Part shown: one piece after another, positions 45,402 to 55,884 of the stretch
Position numbering within the stretch: the stretch's first letter is position 1
Layout: each line of letters begins with the position of its first letter
Source of the DNA: Bretschneidera sinensis
Taxonomy: Eukaryota; Streptophyta; Magnoliopsida; Brassicales; Akaniaceae
Length of the DNA: 64,000 nucleotides
Assembly (NCBI GenBank): GCA_023935145.1
Contig: CM043700.1
Coordinates: forward strand, 99,800,400 to 99,864,399
Reading direction: 5' to 3'
Notes under the pieces: model-generated
Seen by the model: only the letters and a program-made list of their open reading frames with translations
Databases searched by the model: none
What the model was told of the DNA's origin: nothing
Translations under genes and position numbers: made by a program

Positions 45402-46130
45402 ATCCCGAAGGCTTTGCTACCAAGAGGGGAAGCGCCGCCCATCAGCGAGTGGAATTTCTCCCATGTAAAGTTATTTATTTCTTTTTATTTAGTTGTTTTA
45501 GTTTAATGTTTAGCACTTTTATTATGAATTGTAGTTTCATAGTTATAAGTGGCTAGAATCTTCAGCTAAGATTGAAGATGAAGCCTCGCCGTTGTTTGGC
45601 ATAGTAGTTCAGATTTGCTTGTACAAATCTGACATTTTTTCAGTATAAATGTTCTGTCAATTATTTGAGTTAATCTTGTGATTGATTGAGTTTAAATTGT
45701 TATGTTGGATATTCCTTGTGTTTCATCTGATGGATACATCAAATCGTTTTCGATTAAATTGGATTTCCTTTGTGATTTGTTAAGAGAGGATACATTGGAT
45801 GCTTTTGGTTTAATTGGGATATTTTTTGTTGTAAGTTAGATTCATGGAATTTTTTTGATAGGCTATGTTTTTATGACATATATGCTTAAACTTTGGTGGG
45901 GTGGATTCGGAAGCCTTAATGTTTTTATTATTAGTTTTTAAAATCAATTTAGTTTAGTTTTAATTTGTTTTCCAAAATATCATTCAAAATTCGGAACTAG
46001 GTTAAGATAAAGTTAGTTTAGATTAAATTATATTTTCACAACGCAATTCCCTGTGGATTCGACCTCGCACTTGCACAACGCTATATTGCAAACGACTCGT
46101 GCACTTGCGAGTAATTTAAAACTCACAACA
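45402..46130 (+). repeat. 5' LTR of Athila B, second segment
   Basis: It resumes with ATCCCGAAGGCTTTGCTACC after element C and ends AAACTCACAACA beside the PBS. It matches 53719-54453. Confidence 0.9.
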
Positions 46131-46136
46131 AGTTTT

Positions 46137-46154
46137 TGGTGCCGTTGCTGGGGA
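46137..46154 (+). promoter_or_regulatory. Primer-binding site, Asp tRNA (B)
   Basis: TGGTGCCGTTGCTGGGGA, two transitions from TGGCGCCGTTGCCGGGGA. Starts six bases after the LTR. Confidence 0.87.
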
Positions 46155-46334
46155 ATTGTTTGGCTTGTGAAAATTTTTGGTCTGAATTGATTTTATTTTT
46201 CTACTAGTTAGTTATCAATTTTTTTTTAAAAAAACAAAAAAAAAAGATTTTTTTTTTTGTGAGTAGTGTGTTTGCTATTTTTGCTTTATTCTGTTGTTTC
46301 TGCTGGTTAGTACCTCATTGTTTTCTGTTGGTGT

Positions 46335-47900
46335 ATGCTTGGTCGAAGATCATTGAACTTAGATTTGATACATTTAGATCCTGACTTAGAAAGAACTCTT
46401 AGGAGACAAAGAAGAGCACTAGTTAAAAGAGAGACTGTTGAGATGGGAGAGAATTTTAGGGATGCACATCATCCTGAACATGTAGAGCAACCTAGAGCTT
46501 GGAACGTGGACTCCACTACATCCCTTAGGGATTTGTTCGCACCCGTTGTGACTAACTCATCCTCTTGCATAGTGTTGCCACCTACCAATGCCACCCACTT
46601 TGACTTAAAGCCACATGTTATCCAACTCTTACCCTCATTCCATGGCTTAGATCTTGAAAATACTTATAGTCATGTGAAGAAGTTTAAAGACATTTGTGCC
46701 ATATTTAAATTCCAGAACTACTCTGAGGAGTCAGTCTATCTTCGACTCTTCCCTTTTTCTCTTCACGATAGAGCTAGGGCGTGGTTGGATTCCAACACGC
46801 CCGGGTCTATTACATATTGGGAAAACCTGCTTAGCAAATTTTATCATAAGTTTTTCCCAATGTCTAGAGTGAATGAGTGCCGAAAGGAGATTAGCTCTTT
46901 TACTCAGGATGAGGATGAAAAATTTTCTGAGGGTTGGGAGCGCTTCAAAGAGCTACTAATCAGATGCCCTCCACATGGATATGAGAAGTGGAGACTCATT
47001 CAGTTTTTCTACCAAGGATTGACTCAACCAAATCGTAGCATGATCGAGTCTATGAATGGGGGGGCATTCTTGAGTCTAACAGAAGATGAAGCATGTATGG
47101 CGTTGGACAAGTTGTCCGACAACTCGCAGCAGTGGGATTTTTCAAGCTGTCGAGATAAGTCCATTCGTGCTCCTAAGAGGGGAGGCATCTATGAGGTCAG
47201 GGAGGACGTTGATTTGAGGATAAAGTTAGATGCCCTCACTAAGAAGATTGATGCTCTCACTGTGAGCCAATCCATCAATGCTGCCAACACATTCAATGTT
47301 GAAAGCTGTTCCATCTGTGCTAGTCCCATACATCTAACACAGAATTGCCCATCAATGCCGGCTTGTTCTGAGTATCCTATGGAACAAGTAAATGCTTTCA
47401 ATGACTATCGAAGGCAGTCAAATGGATCTTACTCCGAGACGTACAATCTAGGGTGGCGGAACCACCCAAATTTTTAATGGAGGCAGAACCAACCAATGAA
47501 TCAAGGAGGAGCCCCTCATAATGCTCAAAATCAATATCCTCCCGGATTTGCCCAACAAATTCCTGGTCATGGTCGTTCTGCCCATCCAGCACCATTACCT
47601 ACTTACCAAGCTCCCACTCAAACACCAGCTCTAGTTTCACAGTCACTAGAGGACACTATTAAGGAATACATGAAAATGAATAGCCAATCCATGAGCGACG
47701 TAAGGAGTGAAACAATGGTAAACACGCAAGCAATTGCAAAGCTGGAGAGTCAAATAGGGCAAATTGCAAGTCACTTGGGTGAGAGAGAGAAGGGGAAGTT
47801 CCCCAGCAGCCTGTACCCAACCCGAAAGGACAATTTATGGTTGGGAGTTCATCAACTCCTACGCACAGGGAGGAACAAATACAGTCAATTGTCACACTAA
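46335..47900 (+). pseudogene. Gag of Athila B
   Basis: ATG 46335 opens 380 codons: MLGRRSLNLDLIHLD, LRDLFAPVVTNSSSCIVLPP, FSLHDRARAWLDSN, CPPHGYEKWRLIQFFYQGLTQ, SMNGGAFLSLTEDEACMALDKL. A complete knuckle CSICASPIHLTQNC (C-X2-C-X4-H-X4-C) follows. A stop at 47475 changes the Ser of NFSW. The same frame continues from 47496 (MNQGGAPHNAQNQYPPG) to a frameshift near 47840. Length and order agree with Athila Gag. The C-terminal part is rich in Pro, Gln and Ala. Confidence 0.9.
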
Positions 47901-48705
47901 GGTCTGGGAGACAAGTGGACAATCGAGTGGAAGAAAGCCCTGCTCTGCAGCAAGGGCAAGGGAGTGGCAACAAGGAGAAGAGAGATGCTGAGCCATCTAC
48001 AGCCACACCTACTGAGAAAGACCCTCCTAGGCCGTTTGTACCTAGAGCGCCTTACCCCGATAGACTACAGGCACCCAAGAAATGAGGGAAGTATGAGGAA
48101 ATTCTGGAGGTATTTAAACAGGTCCAAATCAATATCCCATTTTTGGATGCCATCCATCAAGTGCCATCATATGCCAAGTTTTTAAAGGACTTGGTCACTA
48201 TCAAGAGGAGGATGAATGTCCCAAAGAAGGCATTTTTGACCGGGTCAGCTCAATTCTTCAGTGTAAGCTACCCATCAAGTATAAGGACCCGAGGTGTCCT
48301 ACCATCTCTTGCACGATAGGAGTCAGCCATATTGAGAGGGCTCTTTTGGATCTAGGGGCGAGTGTGAATCTTCTACCCTACTCAGTCTATTTGCAGTTGG
48401 GGTTAGGAGAATTGAAGCCCACATCCACGATGCTTCAATTGGCTGACAGGTCATTGAAAAGACCACGGGGAATAGTTGAGGACGTCTTGATAAAAGTGGA
48501 TAAATTCTATTTCCCAATGGATTTTATTGTGCTTGACACAGAGTCGGTCCAGAATGTAGGGATTCAAATATCGGTGATTCTAGGGCGACCATTCTTAGCC
48601 ACGGCTAATGCCCTAATCAATTATAGGACAGGGGTGATGAAGATCTCCTTCGGAAATATGACAGTGGAGTTGAACATCTTTGATATCACTAGGCAACCAC
48701 TATAA
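47901..48705 (+). pseudogene. Protease region of Athila B
   Basis: QSIVTLRSGRQVDNRVEES and PFVPRAPYPDRLQAPKK in one frame, with a stop at 48083 (Arg codon to TGA). A short deletion near 48240 then shifts the frame to that of the protease: ALLDLGASVNLLPYSVYLQ (catalytic DLGAS), QLADRSLKRPRGIVEDVLIKV, VILGRPFLATANALIN. TAA at 48703 stops just before YDEVRNVCLIEE of the RT linker. The protease would process the polyprotein. Confidence 0.88.
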
Positions 48706-49970
48706 TATGATGAAGTGAGAAATGTATGCTTGATAGAGGAGATTCTTGAGGAGACTGTGGACGAATCAAGCATTGAGGATCCCCTGGAGGCATGTTTTGC
48801 TCACTTTGGAGAGGACTTGGGCTTAGATAAGCTACTCGAGGAAGTGAATGCCATTTTGGAGTCTGATCTTCAAGAAAGCAATGAGACAGAGGAAACTGCA
48901 GCACTTGAACCCCCCAAGAAGGAACTTAAGCCTTTACTGGATAATCTTAAGTATAAGTTCCTAGGTCCAGCTGATTGTTTGCCTGTGATTATAGCTTCCG
49001 ATTTGGGTGAGGCTCAAGAGGAGAAATTATTAGATGTTCTAAAAGAGCACAAGGAAGCTATTAGTTGGACTATTGAGGATATCAGGGGAATCAACTCCTC
49101 AGTGGTGATGCACAACATACATTTGGAGGAGAAGGCCAAGCCATCGAGGGAGCCACAAAGAAGGCTCAACCCAGCTATGCAAGAGGTTGTTAGGGCAGAA
49201 ATAATTAAGCTGTTAGATGCAGGGATCATTTATCCCATCTCTGATAGCAAGTGGGTGAGCCTGATTCATGTCATGCCCAAGCGATCGGGATTGATGGTAG
49301 TAAAGAATAAGGACGATGAGTTGGTGCCAACTCGTGTTCAGTCAGGGTGGAGAGTGTGTATAGACTACCGTAAGTTGAACGTTGCCACAAGGAATGATCA
49401 CTTTCCACTGCCATTTATTGATCAGATGGTGAAGCATTTGCCTGGGCATGAGTATTATTGTTTTTTGGATGATTATTCTGGATATAACCAGGTCCCCGTG
49501 GACCCCAAAGATCAGGAGAAGACGACGTTTACCTGTCCTTTTGGGACATTCGCCTACCGTCGCATGCCCTTTGGGTTATGCAATGCACCCGCTACTTTTC
49601 AGCGATGCATGGTCAGTATATTCTCTTACATGGTAGAGCGGTTCTTAGAGATTTTCATGGACGACTTCTCCGTCTTCGGTTCAACCTTTGAAGAGTGTCT
49701 GCACTGTCTCGCTTTGGTTTTAGTGCGGTGCAAGGAGAAGAACCTAGTGCTTAATTAGGAGAAGTGCCATTTTATGGTTAAGGAAGGCATTGTACTGGGG
49801 CATGTCATATCTCATCAGGGGATTGAGGTCGACAAAGCGAAGGTGGACCTGATTTTCAACCTTCCACCCCCACATACAGTGAAAGAGGTTCGATCTTTTT
49901 TGGGCCATGCAGGTTTCTACATGCAATTTATCCAGAATTTTAGCAAAATCGCCAGGCCCTTGTGCCAGTT
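48706..49970 (+). pseudogene. Reverse transcriptase of Athila B
   Basis: Open for 347 codons from 48715. A linker (EEPLEACF-type acidic stretch, ELKPLLDNLKYKFLG) leads to SKWVSLIHVMPKR, GWRVCIDYRKLNVA, FLDDYSGYNQVPVDPKDQ, TFTCPFGTFAYRRMPFGLCN, APATFQRCM and the active site FMDDFSVFGSTFEECL. TAG at 49756 replaces a Trp (NWEKCHF), and the same frame goes on with GIVLGHVISHQGIEVDKAK. Catalytic residues are intact. This is the best RT in the window, but it is still interrupted. Confidence 0.9.
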
Positions 49971-50500
49971 ATTACAAAAAGATGCCCTATTTATATTTGA
50001 TGAGGACTGTAAGAAAGCATTTGGGGATCTGAAGAAGATTCTGCCGTCCACACCCATTATTCAGCCACCCAACTGGGGTGTGCCTTTTGAGATTATGTGT
50101 GACGCATCAGATTATGCTGTTGGAGTTGTTTTGGGGCAGCGTGTTGATAAACTTCCCTATGTTATCTATTATGCAAGTCGAACTCTAAACGACGCACAAC
50201 TTAATTACTCTACCACTGAGAAGGAGTTGTTAGCAGTCGTTTTTGCATTAGATAAGTTCAGATCCTACTTGTTAGGATCTAAAGTCATTATCTACTCGGA
50301 CCATGCAGCATTGAAGTATCTTTTCTCTAAAAAAAGATGCTAAATCTCGTCTTATTCGATGGATCTTGCTACTTCAAGAGTTCGACATTGAGATTTGGGA
50401 TAAGAAAGGTTCAGAAAATATGGTGGCGGACCATTTATCTAGATAGATTGTGGATTTCACTGAGGCTACCACTCCCATTTCTGAGACCTTTCCTGATGAG
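49971..50500 (+). pseudogene. RNase H of Athila B
   Basis: [19 protein letters not shown] (Asp), [31 protein letters not shown] (Glu), [18 protein letters not shown] (Asp). One extra A near 50336 shifts the frame, so the open frame ends at 50343. [14 protein letters not shown] and MVADHLSR follow in the next frame. Confidence 0.9.
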
Positions 50501-51757
50501 TAGTTAATGCTCATTGCTCAAAATCCCGCTCAATGGTTTGCTGATATAGTGAACTATCTTGTCACTGGACACATGCCTTTGCATTGGGGGCGACAAGATA
50601 AATCAAAGTTTTTAGCCATGGTAAAACATTCTTTCTGGGATAATCCTTATTTGTTTAAGTATTGTCCCGATCAGATCATCAGAAGGTGTATTCCTAAGCA
50701 TGACCAATCTAACATCATCGCCTTTTGTCATGATCATGCTTGTGGAGGCCATTTCAGTGCTAAAAAGACCGCTGCAAAGATTTTGTAGAGTGGATTTTAT
50801 TGGCCTACCATGTTCTGAGACTCTCACACCTACTGTGTATCTTGTGAGCGTTGCCAAAAGCTAGGGAGTCTTTCTAGGAGGAATATGATTCCCTTCAACC
50901 CTATTCTGATTGTTGAGATTTTTGACGTGTGGGGCATCGATTTTATGGGACCGTTCCCAAACTCCTTTGGTAACTTGTACATTCTAGTTGTTGTGGACTA
51001 TCTGTCCAAGTGGGTGGAGGCCGTTGTGTGCAAGACCAATGACCACAGAGTTGTGGTCCAGTTTTTGAAGGATACTATTTTTGTTCGATTTGGTACGGCT
51101 CGAGCAATCATAAGTGATGGAGGTAAGCACTTTTGCAACCGGATTTTTGAGCAGTTGATGAAGAAGTATTTCATCACACACAAGGTTGCCACCCCATATC
51201 ACCCGCAGACGAGTGGACAAGTGGAAATTTCTAATCGCAAGATCAAACACATTTTAGAGAAAACTGTGAACCCTAGTAGAAAGGATTGGTCTATGCGATT
51301 GACTGATGCACTGTGGGCATATCGAATAGCCTTCAAGACGCCAATTGGCATGTCTCCCTATCGTATTGTGTACGGAAAGGCATATCACCTTCCGGTTGAA
51401 TTAGAGCACAGAGCCTATTGGGCTATCAAGCAGTTGAACTTCAATCTTTCGAAGGCTGACACACAAAGAAAGCTCCAACTCAATGAATTAGAGGAGCTAC
51501 GTAATGATGCATACGATTGTGCACGGTCCTACAAGGCACAAATGAAGAAGACTCATGACCAACACATTTTGAGACGAGCTTTTGAGCCGGGTCAAAAAGT
51601 TCTTCTTTAGAATTCACGCTTGCATCTTTTTCCAGGCAAGCTCAAATCTCGTTGGACAGGCCTATTTATTATTCGGTCAGTTTTTCCTCATGGGGCCATC
51701 GAGATTGAGGATCCCAAGAATGGTAACACTTTTAAGGTAAATGGACAAAGGCTATAA
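50501..51757 (+). pseudogene. Integrase of Athila B
   Basis: QWFADIVNYLVTGHMPLHW, then the zinc part HDHACGGHFSAKKTAAKIL and [18 protein letters not shown]. Core open from 50885: [15 protein letters not shown] (Asp), [15 protein letters not shown] (Asp), [20 protein letters not shown] (Glu), [39 protein letters not shown] at 51608 follows KVLL, then [20 protein letters not shown] and FKVNGQRL end the protein. The DDE triad is intact. Stops lie near 50786 and 50817. Confidence 0.9.
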
Positions 51758-53208
51758 CCATTCTAGGAGTTGAGGAGTCCGGACATAGAGACGATATTAT
51801 TGGAGGATCCTAGTTACTCTGATTGAGTGTCATCTACTAAGGGGAGTCTGGCTGAAGACTTTAAACTTAGTGCTCATAGGAGGCACACCACAGCTTATCT
51901 TTTATGTATATTTCTTAATTTTTATGATTAATATTTGTTTCTAGTATTTTTTGTTTTCCAGTTTTTATTTTTCAGGGACAATGCGTACTTCAGTTCAAGT
52001 TTGGGGGTATGCTATGAGCCATACCAGTCCAGATAGTTCTCCATATCTCAGGTTAGCTCTTTCCATATTAGTCACACATTGGGGTCAATGTGTAATTTAA
52101 GTTTGGGGGTATGGAAGACACATCACAAACTTTGTCCTAATTTGTTGTCTTTTCGTCGTAAAGATAAATGCATGTTCATATTCGCCTAAAAATTTTGGTT
52201 GTTCTGAAAAATTGTGATGTGATTTCATTGGTGAGTTTAAAACTTTGAACACATGATCTGATGATAGAGTTTAAACTTTAGTTACTTACTTTAGGCATTT
52301 TCAAGAATTCACATGTTTGATCTAATCTAACACGAGCACATTAGCACATATTTGTGTGAGGTACGACATGTGAGTTGAATGTATACGTTTCCTTGTCTTA
52401 ACTGAAACCGGATGACTTGTTGGATAAACACTTGGGCATATAAAAAAAAAACAAATAATAGTTCTAATATTTATAATAATCATCATCAATAAACTTTCCA
52501 CTGAGTAACTAGACCTCTTGCCTCAGTAAGCAGTGAGTGTTCACGTCAAAAGGTGGGAATTTTTTTCATAATGATCATTGCGAAACTTTTCACTGAGTAA
52601 CTGGACCTCTTGCCTCAGTAAGCAGTGAGTGTTCACGTCAAAAGGTGAAAATTTTGCTTGGTAGTATTAAGGCCAGTTTAATTTCGTAGCCTTTTTGACT
52701 CGAGTTAGTAAGTCCTTAGGGGTGCCTTTACACCTAATGCCCTAAAACCATCTGGTTTGGGAGTCATTGACTCAATACTCGTTACATGGGTCAATTAAAA
52801 AGCTTAAGGGAACTAAACATAGCAGAGCCTTATATGTAAAAAAAATAAAAATAAAATAAAATAAAATAAAACTATGCCATCGTTGTTCATTCTGATGAGA
52901 AATTCTGTGGATCTTGAGACTTTATTACCTTGTACATTGAAGTTATTTGGAAACCTCATCTGTATATGCTAATTCAGTTTACACTGATTCAAGCTTGTGA
53001 TGTCTTACCATGCCTCTTGTAAGTAATTAAGTTTTAAATTCTTATTCATTGTGAAGATGGGTTTGACTTATTTAAGCTTGCTCATGAATGAATCTCGTGA
53101 TTTTGTATGCTCCTTAAATTTTTGGATACCATGAATACTGAACTTATCTTTATAATCTTTGTTGTTCATTTAGTTTTTTATTTTGTTTTGCTAAGGGACT
53201 AGCAAAAT
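51758..53208 (+). mobile_element. 3' non-coding region of Athila B
   Basis: About 1.45 kb without a coding frame, although Athila elements may carry a third open frame here. It holds two extra PPT-like AAGTTTGGGGGTAT copies (51997-52010 and 52099-52112), an 8-bp hairpin (52074-52093), a tandemly duplicated stem-loop (52496-52562 and 52588-52655) and a palindrome AAACCATCTGGTTT near 52746. Each has a counterpart in the 3' region of C on the minus strand. Confidence 0.8.
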
Positions 53209-53225
53209 ATAAGTTTGGGGGTATT
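53209..53225 (+). promoter_or_regulatory. Polypurine tract of B
   Basis: ATAAGTTTGGGGGTATT ends directly at the 3' LTR start TGATG at 53226. Confidence 0.85.
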
Positions 53226-53392
53226 TGATGAGTCTTAAATATTGCATATTTAAGACCCTTAACTTATATTTGTTATGCTCTTAGTTAGTAGTATTTCACT
53301 TTATTTTATGTATTTTTTGTGTTTTTTGTATTTTTATAGGTTTGTGGAGAAAATGAAGCATTTCAGGAGATGTGAAGCTTCAGGAGCAATAG

Positions 53393-53575
53393 TGATCGAT
53401 CGCACTATGCTGCGATCGAGCGCATGGTCAACAATCCCACATTGAAATGTTTGCAGTACAGTGCATCTGCAATCGAGCGCACCAGACACGCGATCGAACG
53501 CACATGCGATCGTGCGCACAAGACATATGATCAATCGCACATGCGATCGATCACACCATTTTGCGATCGAGCACA
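53393..53575 (+). repeat. CGATCG-type cluster, B 3' LTR
   Basis: About eight variants of TGCGATCGAGCGCA / ACATGCGATCGTGCGC. The 5' LTR counterpart is 37846-38010 and lacks one ACATGCGATCGATCAC unit. Confidence 0.85.
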
Positions 53576-53586
53576 CTCGGGCCAGT

Positions 53587-53636
53587 ATCTCACATCGAAT
53601 CTGAAACCTACAGTGCTCCGAGACCCCCTATATAAA
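53587..53636 (+). promoter_or_regulatory. USE-like element and TATA (B 3' LTR)
   Basis: ATCTCACATCG (53587-53597, one change) and TATAAA at 53631: 33 bases between them. A further ATCCCACATTG lies upstream at about 53434. Confidence 0.55.
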
Positions 53637-54458
53637 CATCATCTGACTTCATCATTCAGTGTAAAATTCCTGGGCCACTTTGGTGTTAACCGGTGGACGT
53701 TTGTTAGCATTCTAGTGGATCCCGAAGGCTTTGCTACCACGAGGGGAAACGCCGCCCATCAGCGAGTCGAATTTCTCCCATGTAAAGTTATTTATTTCTT
53801 TTTATTTAGTTGTTTTAGTTTAATGTTTAGCACTTTTATTATGAATTGTAGTTTCATAGTTATGAGTGGCTAGAATCTTCAGTTAAGGTTGAAGATGAAG
53901 CCTCGCCGTTGTTTGGCATAGTAGTTCAGATTTGCTTGTACAAATCTGACATTTTTTCAGTATAAATGTTCTGTCAATTATTTGAGTTAATCTTGTGATT
54001 GATTGATTTTAAATTGTTCTATTGGATATTCCTTGTGTTTCATCTGATGGATACATCGAATTGTTTTCGATTAAATTAGATTTCCTTTGTGATTTGTTAA
54101 GAGCGTATACATTGGATGCTTTTGGTTTAATTGGGATATTCTTTGTTTTTTGTCGTAAGTTGGATTCATGGAATTTTTTGATAGGCTATGTTTTTAGGAC
54201 ATATATGCTTAAACTTTGGTGGGGTGGATTTGGAAACCTTAGTGTTTTTATTATTAGTTTTTAAAATCAATTTAGTTTAGTTTTAATTTGTTTTCCAAAA
54301 TATCATTCAAAATTCGGAACTAGGTTAAGATAAAGTTAGTTTAGATTAAATTATATTTTCACAATGCAATTCCCTGTGGATTCGACCTCGCACTTGCACA
54401 ACGCTATATTGCAAACGACTCGTGCGCTTACGAGTAATTTAAAACTCACAACATGCAG

Positions 54459-54694
54459 CACCCATAATTGCTTTCCAACTTCTAAATCTCAAGAACACGA
54501 TCAAATCTTGATCCCAGCACCGTTCTTGAACCATAAGAACCCGATCAGATCTTGATCCTAACTCCGTTCTTGAATCACTCAATAAGTTTGCTTTGATTCT
54601 TAGAGCCTTGCTTCAATACCCGCCAATCTTGGCACTGTTCTGGCTCTGATGCCACTGTATCACCACCAAAGAATCCTTTGATTCTTGGAACCGA
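54459..54694 (-). mobile_element. 5' leader of Copia E
   Basis: Non-coding. It resembles 20476-20820 of J (repeated GATCAGATCTTGATC and TTCTTGAATCA phrases). It contains a degenerate second PBS copy (GCTCTGATGCCA near 54653). Confidence 0.75.
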
Positions 54695-54706
54695 GCTCTG
54701 ATACCA
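54695..54706 (-). promoter_or_regulatory. Primer-binding site, initiator-Met tRNA (E)
   Basis: GCTCTGATACCA, complement TGGTATCAGAGC: exact match, one base from the 5' LTR at 54708. Confidence 0.92.
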
Positions 54707-54707
54707 C

Positions 54708-55579
54708 TGTTGGAAAATCACCCTCTATGCGGAATCCCAGGTTGTGATCTTTCCAAACACCCAAGTCTAGAATGACTTGTAATAAACAGTAATCAGACAA
54801 TCAAAGAAAGAACACAAGCAATTGTTATCTAGGTTCGGCAATGTGCCTACGTCCCCGTGAGCTCCTCCGAGCTCTTTGTACTAAATCAATGGAGTTATTA
54901 CAATTACAGTAACACTTCTTCAAGAATTCTCTTGTTCTTGAAGAATGAAAGAAGAGAAAAAGAAAGTGATAAGAGCTAGTATTTCCCTGGAATTTTCCCT
55001 AAGAAAATTCCAATTACAAAGCCCTTGAATCCCCAATCTATGCTACTCTCTCTCTAAACAACCAGCCTTTTTTCAATTAGTCTGTCTTATGTTTAGTGTC
55101 TTTGCACTCTCACACACCATGTGTTCTATTTCACACACACTTGTCTCACATGCCTCACCTTTGTGATTGCTCCTAGATGATCCTTTATATAGTGCAGCCA
55201 CTTCTTGAACCAATCTTTAAGTCAATCTCCACCCTTAAATCTTGAGGACCAATCAATCATAGCCCTTCAACAAGTCTAAGTAATCCTGTGCATTTTGACC
55301 AAGTCCCACACACCAATTCAACATGCTGAATCAGAGGCACCAGGTGTGCCTGGCGCCGCGGCCCAGAATAGGGCTGGTCGCGGCTCACTACAGGGCACAC
55401 CATCTCCAGTTGCTGGGTGCCGCAGCGCACACCTCCCTGTTCCGTGGTGTACACCTGGGGGGAGCACCTCTACCTTTGCTCCTTTGCTGGAGGCCACGGC
55501 GCACACCTCCTGGGCCGCGGCGCACACCTACATCTGATGCTGAATTTTTCTCTCTTTAGTTCTTAGACAAATCCCAACA
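54708..55579 (-). repeat. 5' LTR of Copia E
   Basis: TGTTGGAAAATCACC ... AATCCCAACA. TATA on the minus strand at 55183-55191. GC-rich block at 55340-55530 with GCGCACACCT repeats. Open frames inside it (55257-55559, both strands) are by-products of this GC-rich block. Confidence 0.9.
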
Positions 55580-55884
55580 CAAACTTCGAGTTTTTTATTC
55601 CAACACTCCATTCAATAAGTTTAAAGTTAAAGAACAATCAAGCAAACTTAAACAATCACATCTTGATAGATTTAGATCTTAAAATAAGTGTAAACATGGA
55701 TTAAAATACTTACAAATAATCAAAATTAAACTAGATAGAAAAATATCATAGAGAGATATACAAGAGAATGTACTTGAATTTATACCTTAATTGCACATAA
55801 AACTCTTGCGAAGATCAACAAACAGCTTTCTTGAATCTTCCTTAAATAGGTTTGCACAAAGTTACAGGGTAAAAGATTCTTCTT
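55580..55884 (-). repeat. Right LTR of element T, last segment
   Basis: It resumes with CAAAC and TTTTTTATTCCAACACTC, then matches 5990-6293 of the left copy (GATAGATTTAGATCTTAAAA, TATACCTTAATTGCA, AAACTCTTGCGAA). Element F interrupts it at 55885. The remaining end of T, if any, lies beyond the window. Confidence 0.75.

Larger units (their letters stand above)
37676..54453 (+). mobile_element. Athila-lineage Ty3 retrotransposon B (with C nested)
   Basis: Full-length: 5' LTR (split by C), Asp-tRNA PBS, gag-PR-RT-RH-IN, a 1.45 kb 3' non-coding region, PPT and 3' LTR. Exact 5-bp target duplication TGCAG (37671-37675 and 54454-54458). It is the best-preserved coding copy in the window: RT is open for 347 codons and Gag for 380. 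It still has several stops and two frameshifts. Confidence 0.92.
53226..54453 (+). repeat. 3' LTR of Athila B (1228 bp)
   Basis: TGATGAGTCTTAAATATTGC ... AAACTCACAACA. Stem-loop at 53232-53256, CGATCG cluster at 53393-53575 with one unit more than the 5' LTR, TATAAA at 53631. Confidence 0.92.
33155..55579 (-). mobile_element. Copia (Tork-like) retrotransposon E, RT-deleted (with B and C nested)
   Basis: LTRs 33155-34004 and 54708-55579, exact target duplication CAAAC (33150-33154 and 55580-55584), initiator-Met PBS at 54695. Coding segments lie at 34085-37646. Athila B is inserted just upstream of the gag start, with target duplication TGCAG. It has the same gene order and RT deletion as J but clearly different LTR middles, so it is a sister copy and not a duplicate. 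Confidence 0.9.

Noticed and set aside
51758..53208. Env-like third open frame of Athila
   Set aside because: The region has no frame above about 60 codons and no signal peptide or membrane segment. Conservation with C is in structured non-coding motifs.
55257..55559. Overlapping open frames on both strands in a GC-rich block
   Set aside because: This is the GC-rich core of the Copia E LTR. Its counterpart at 33770-33991 is not conserved as a protein.
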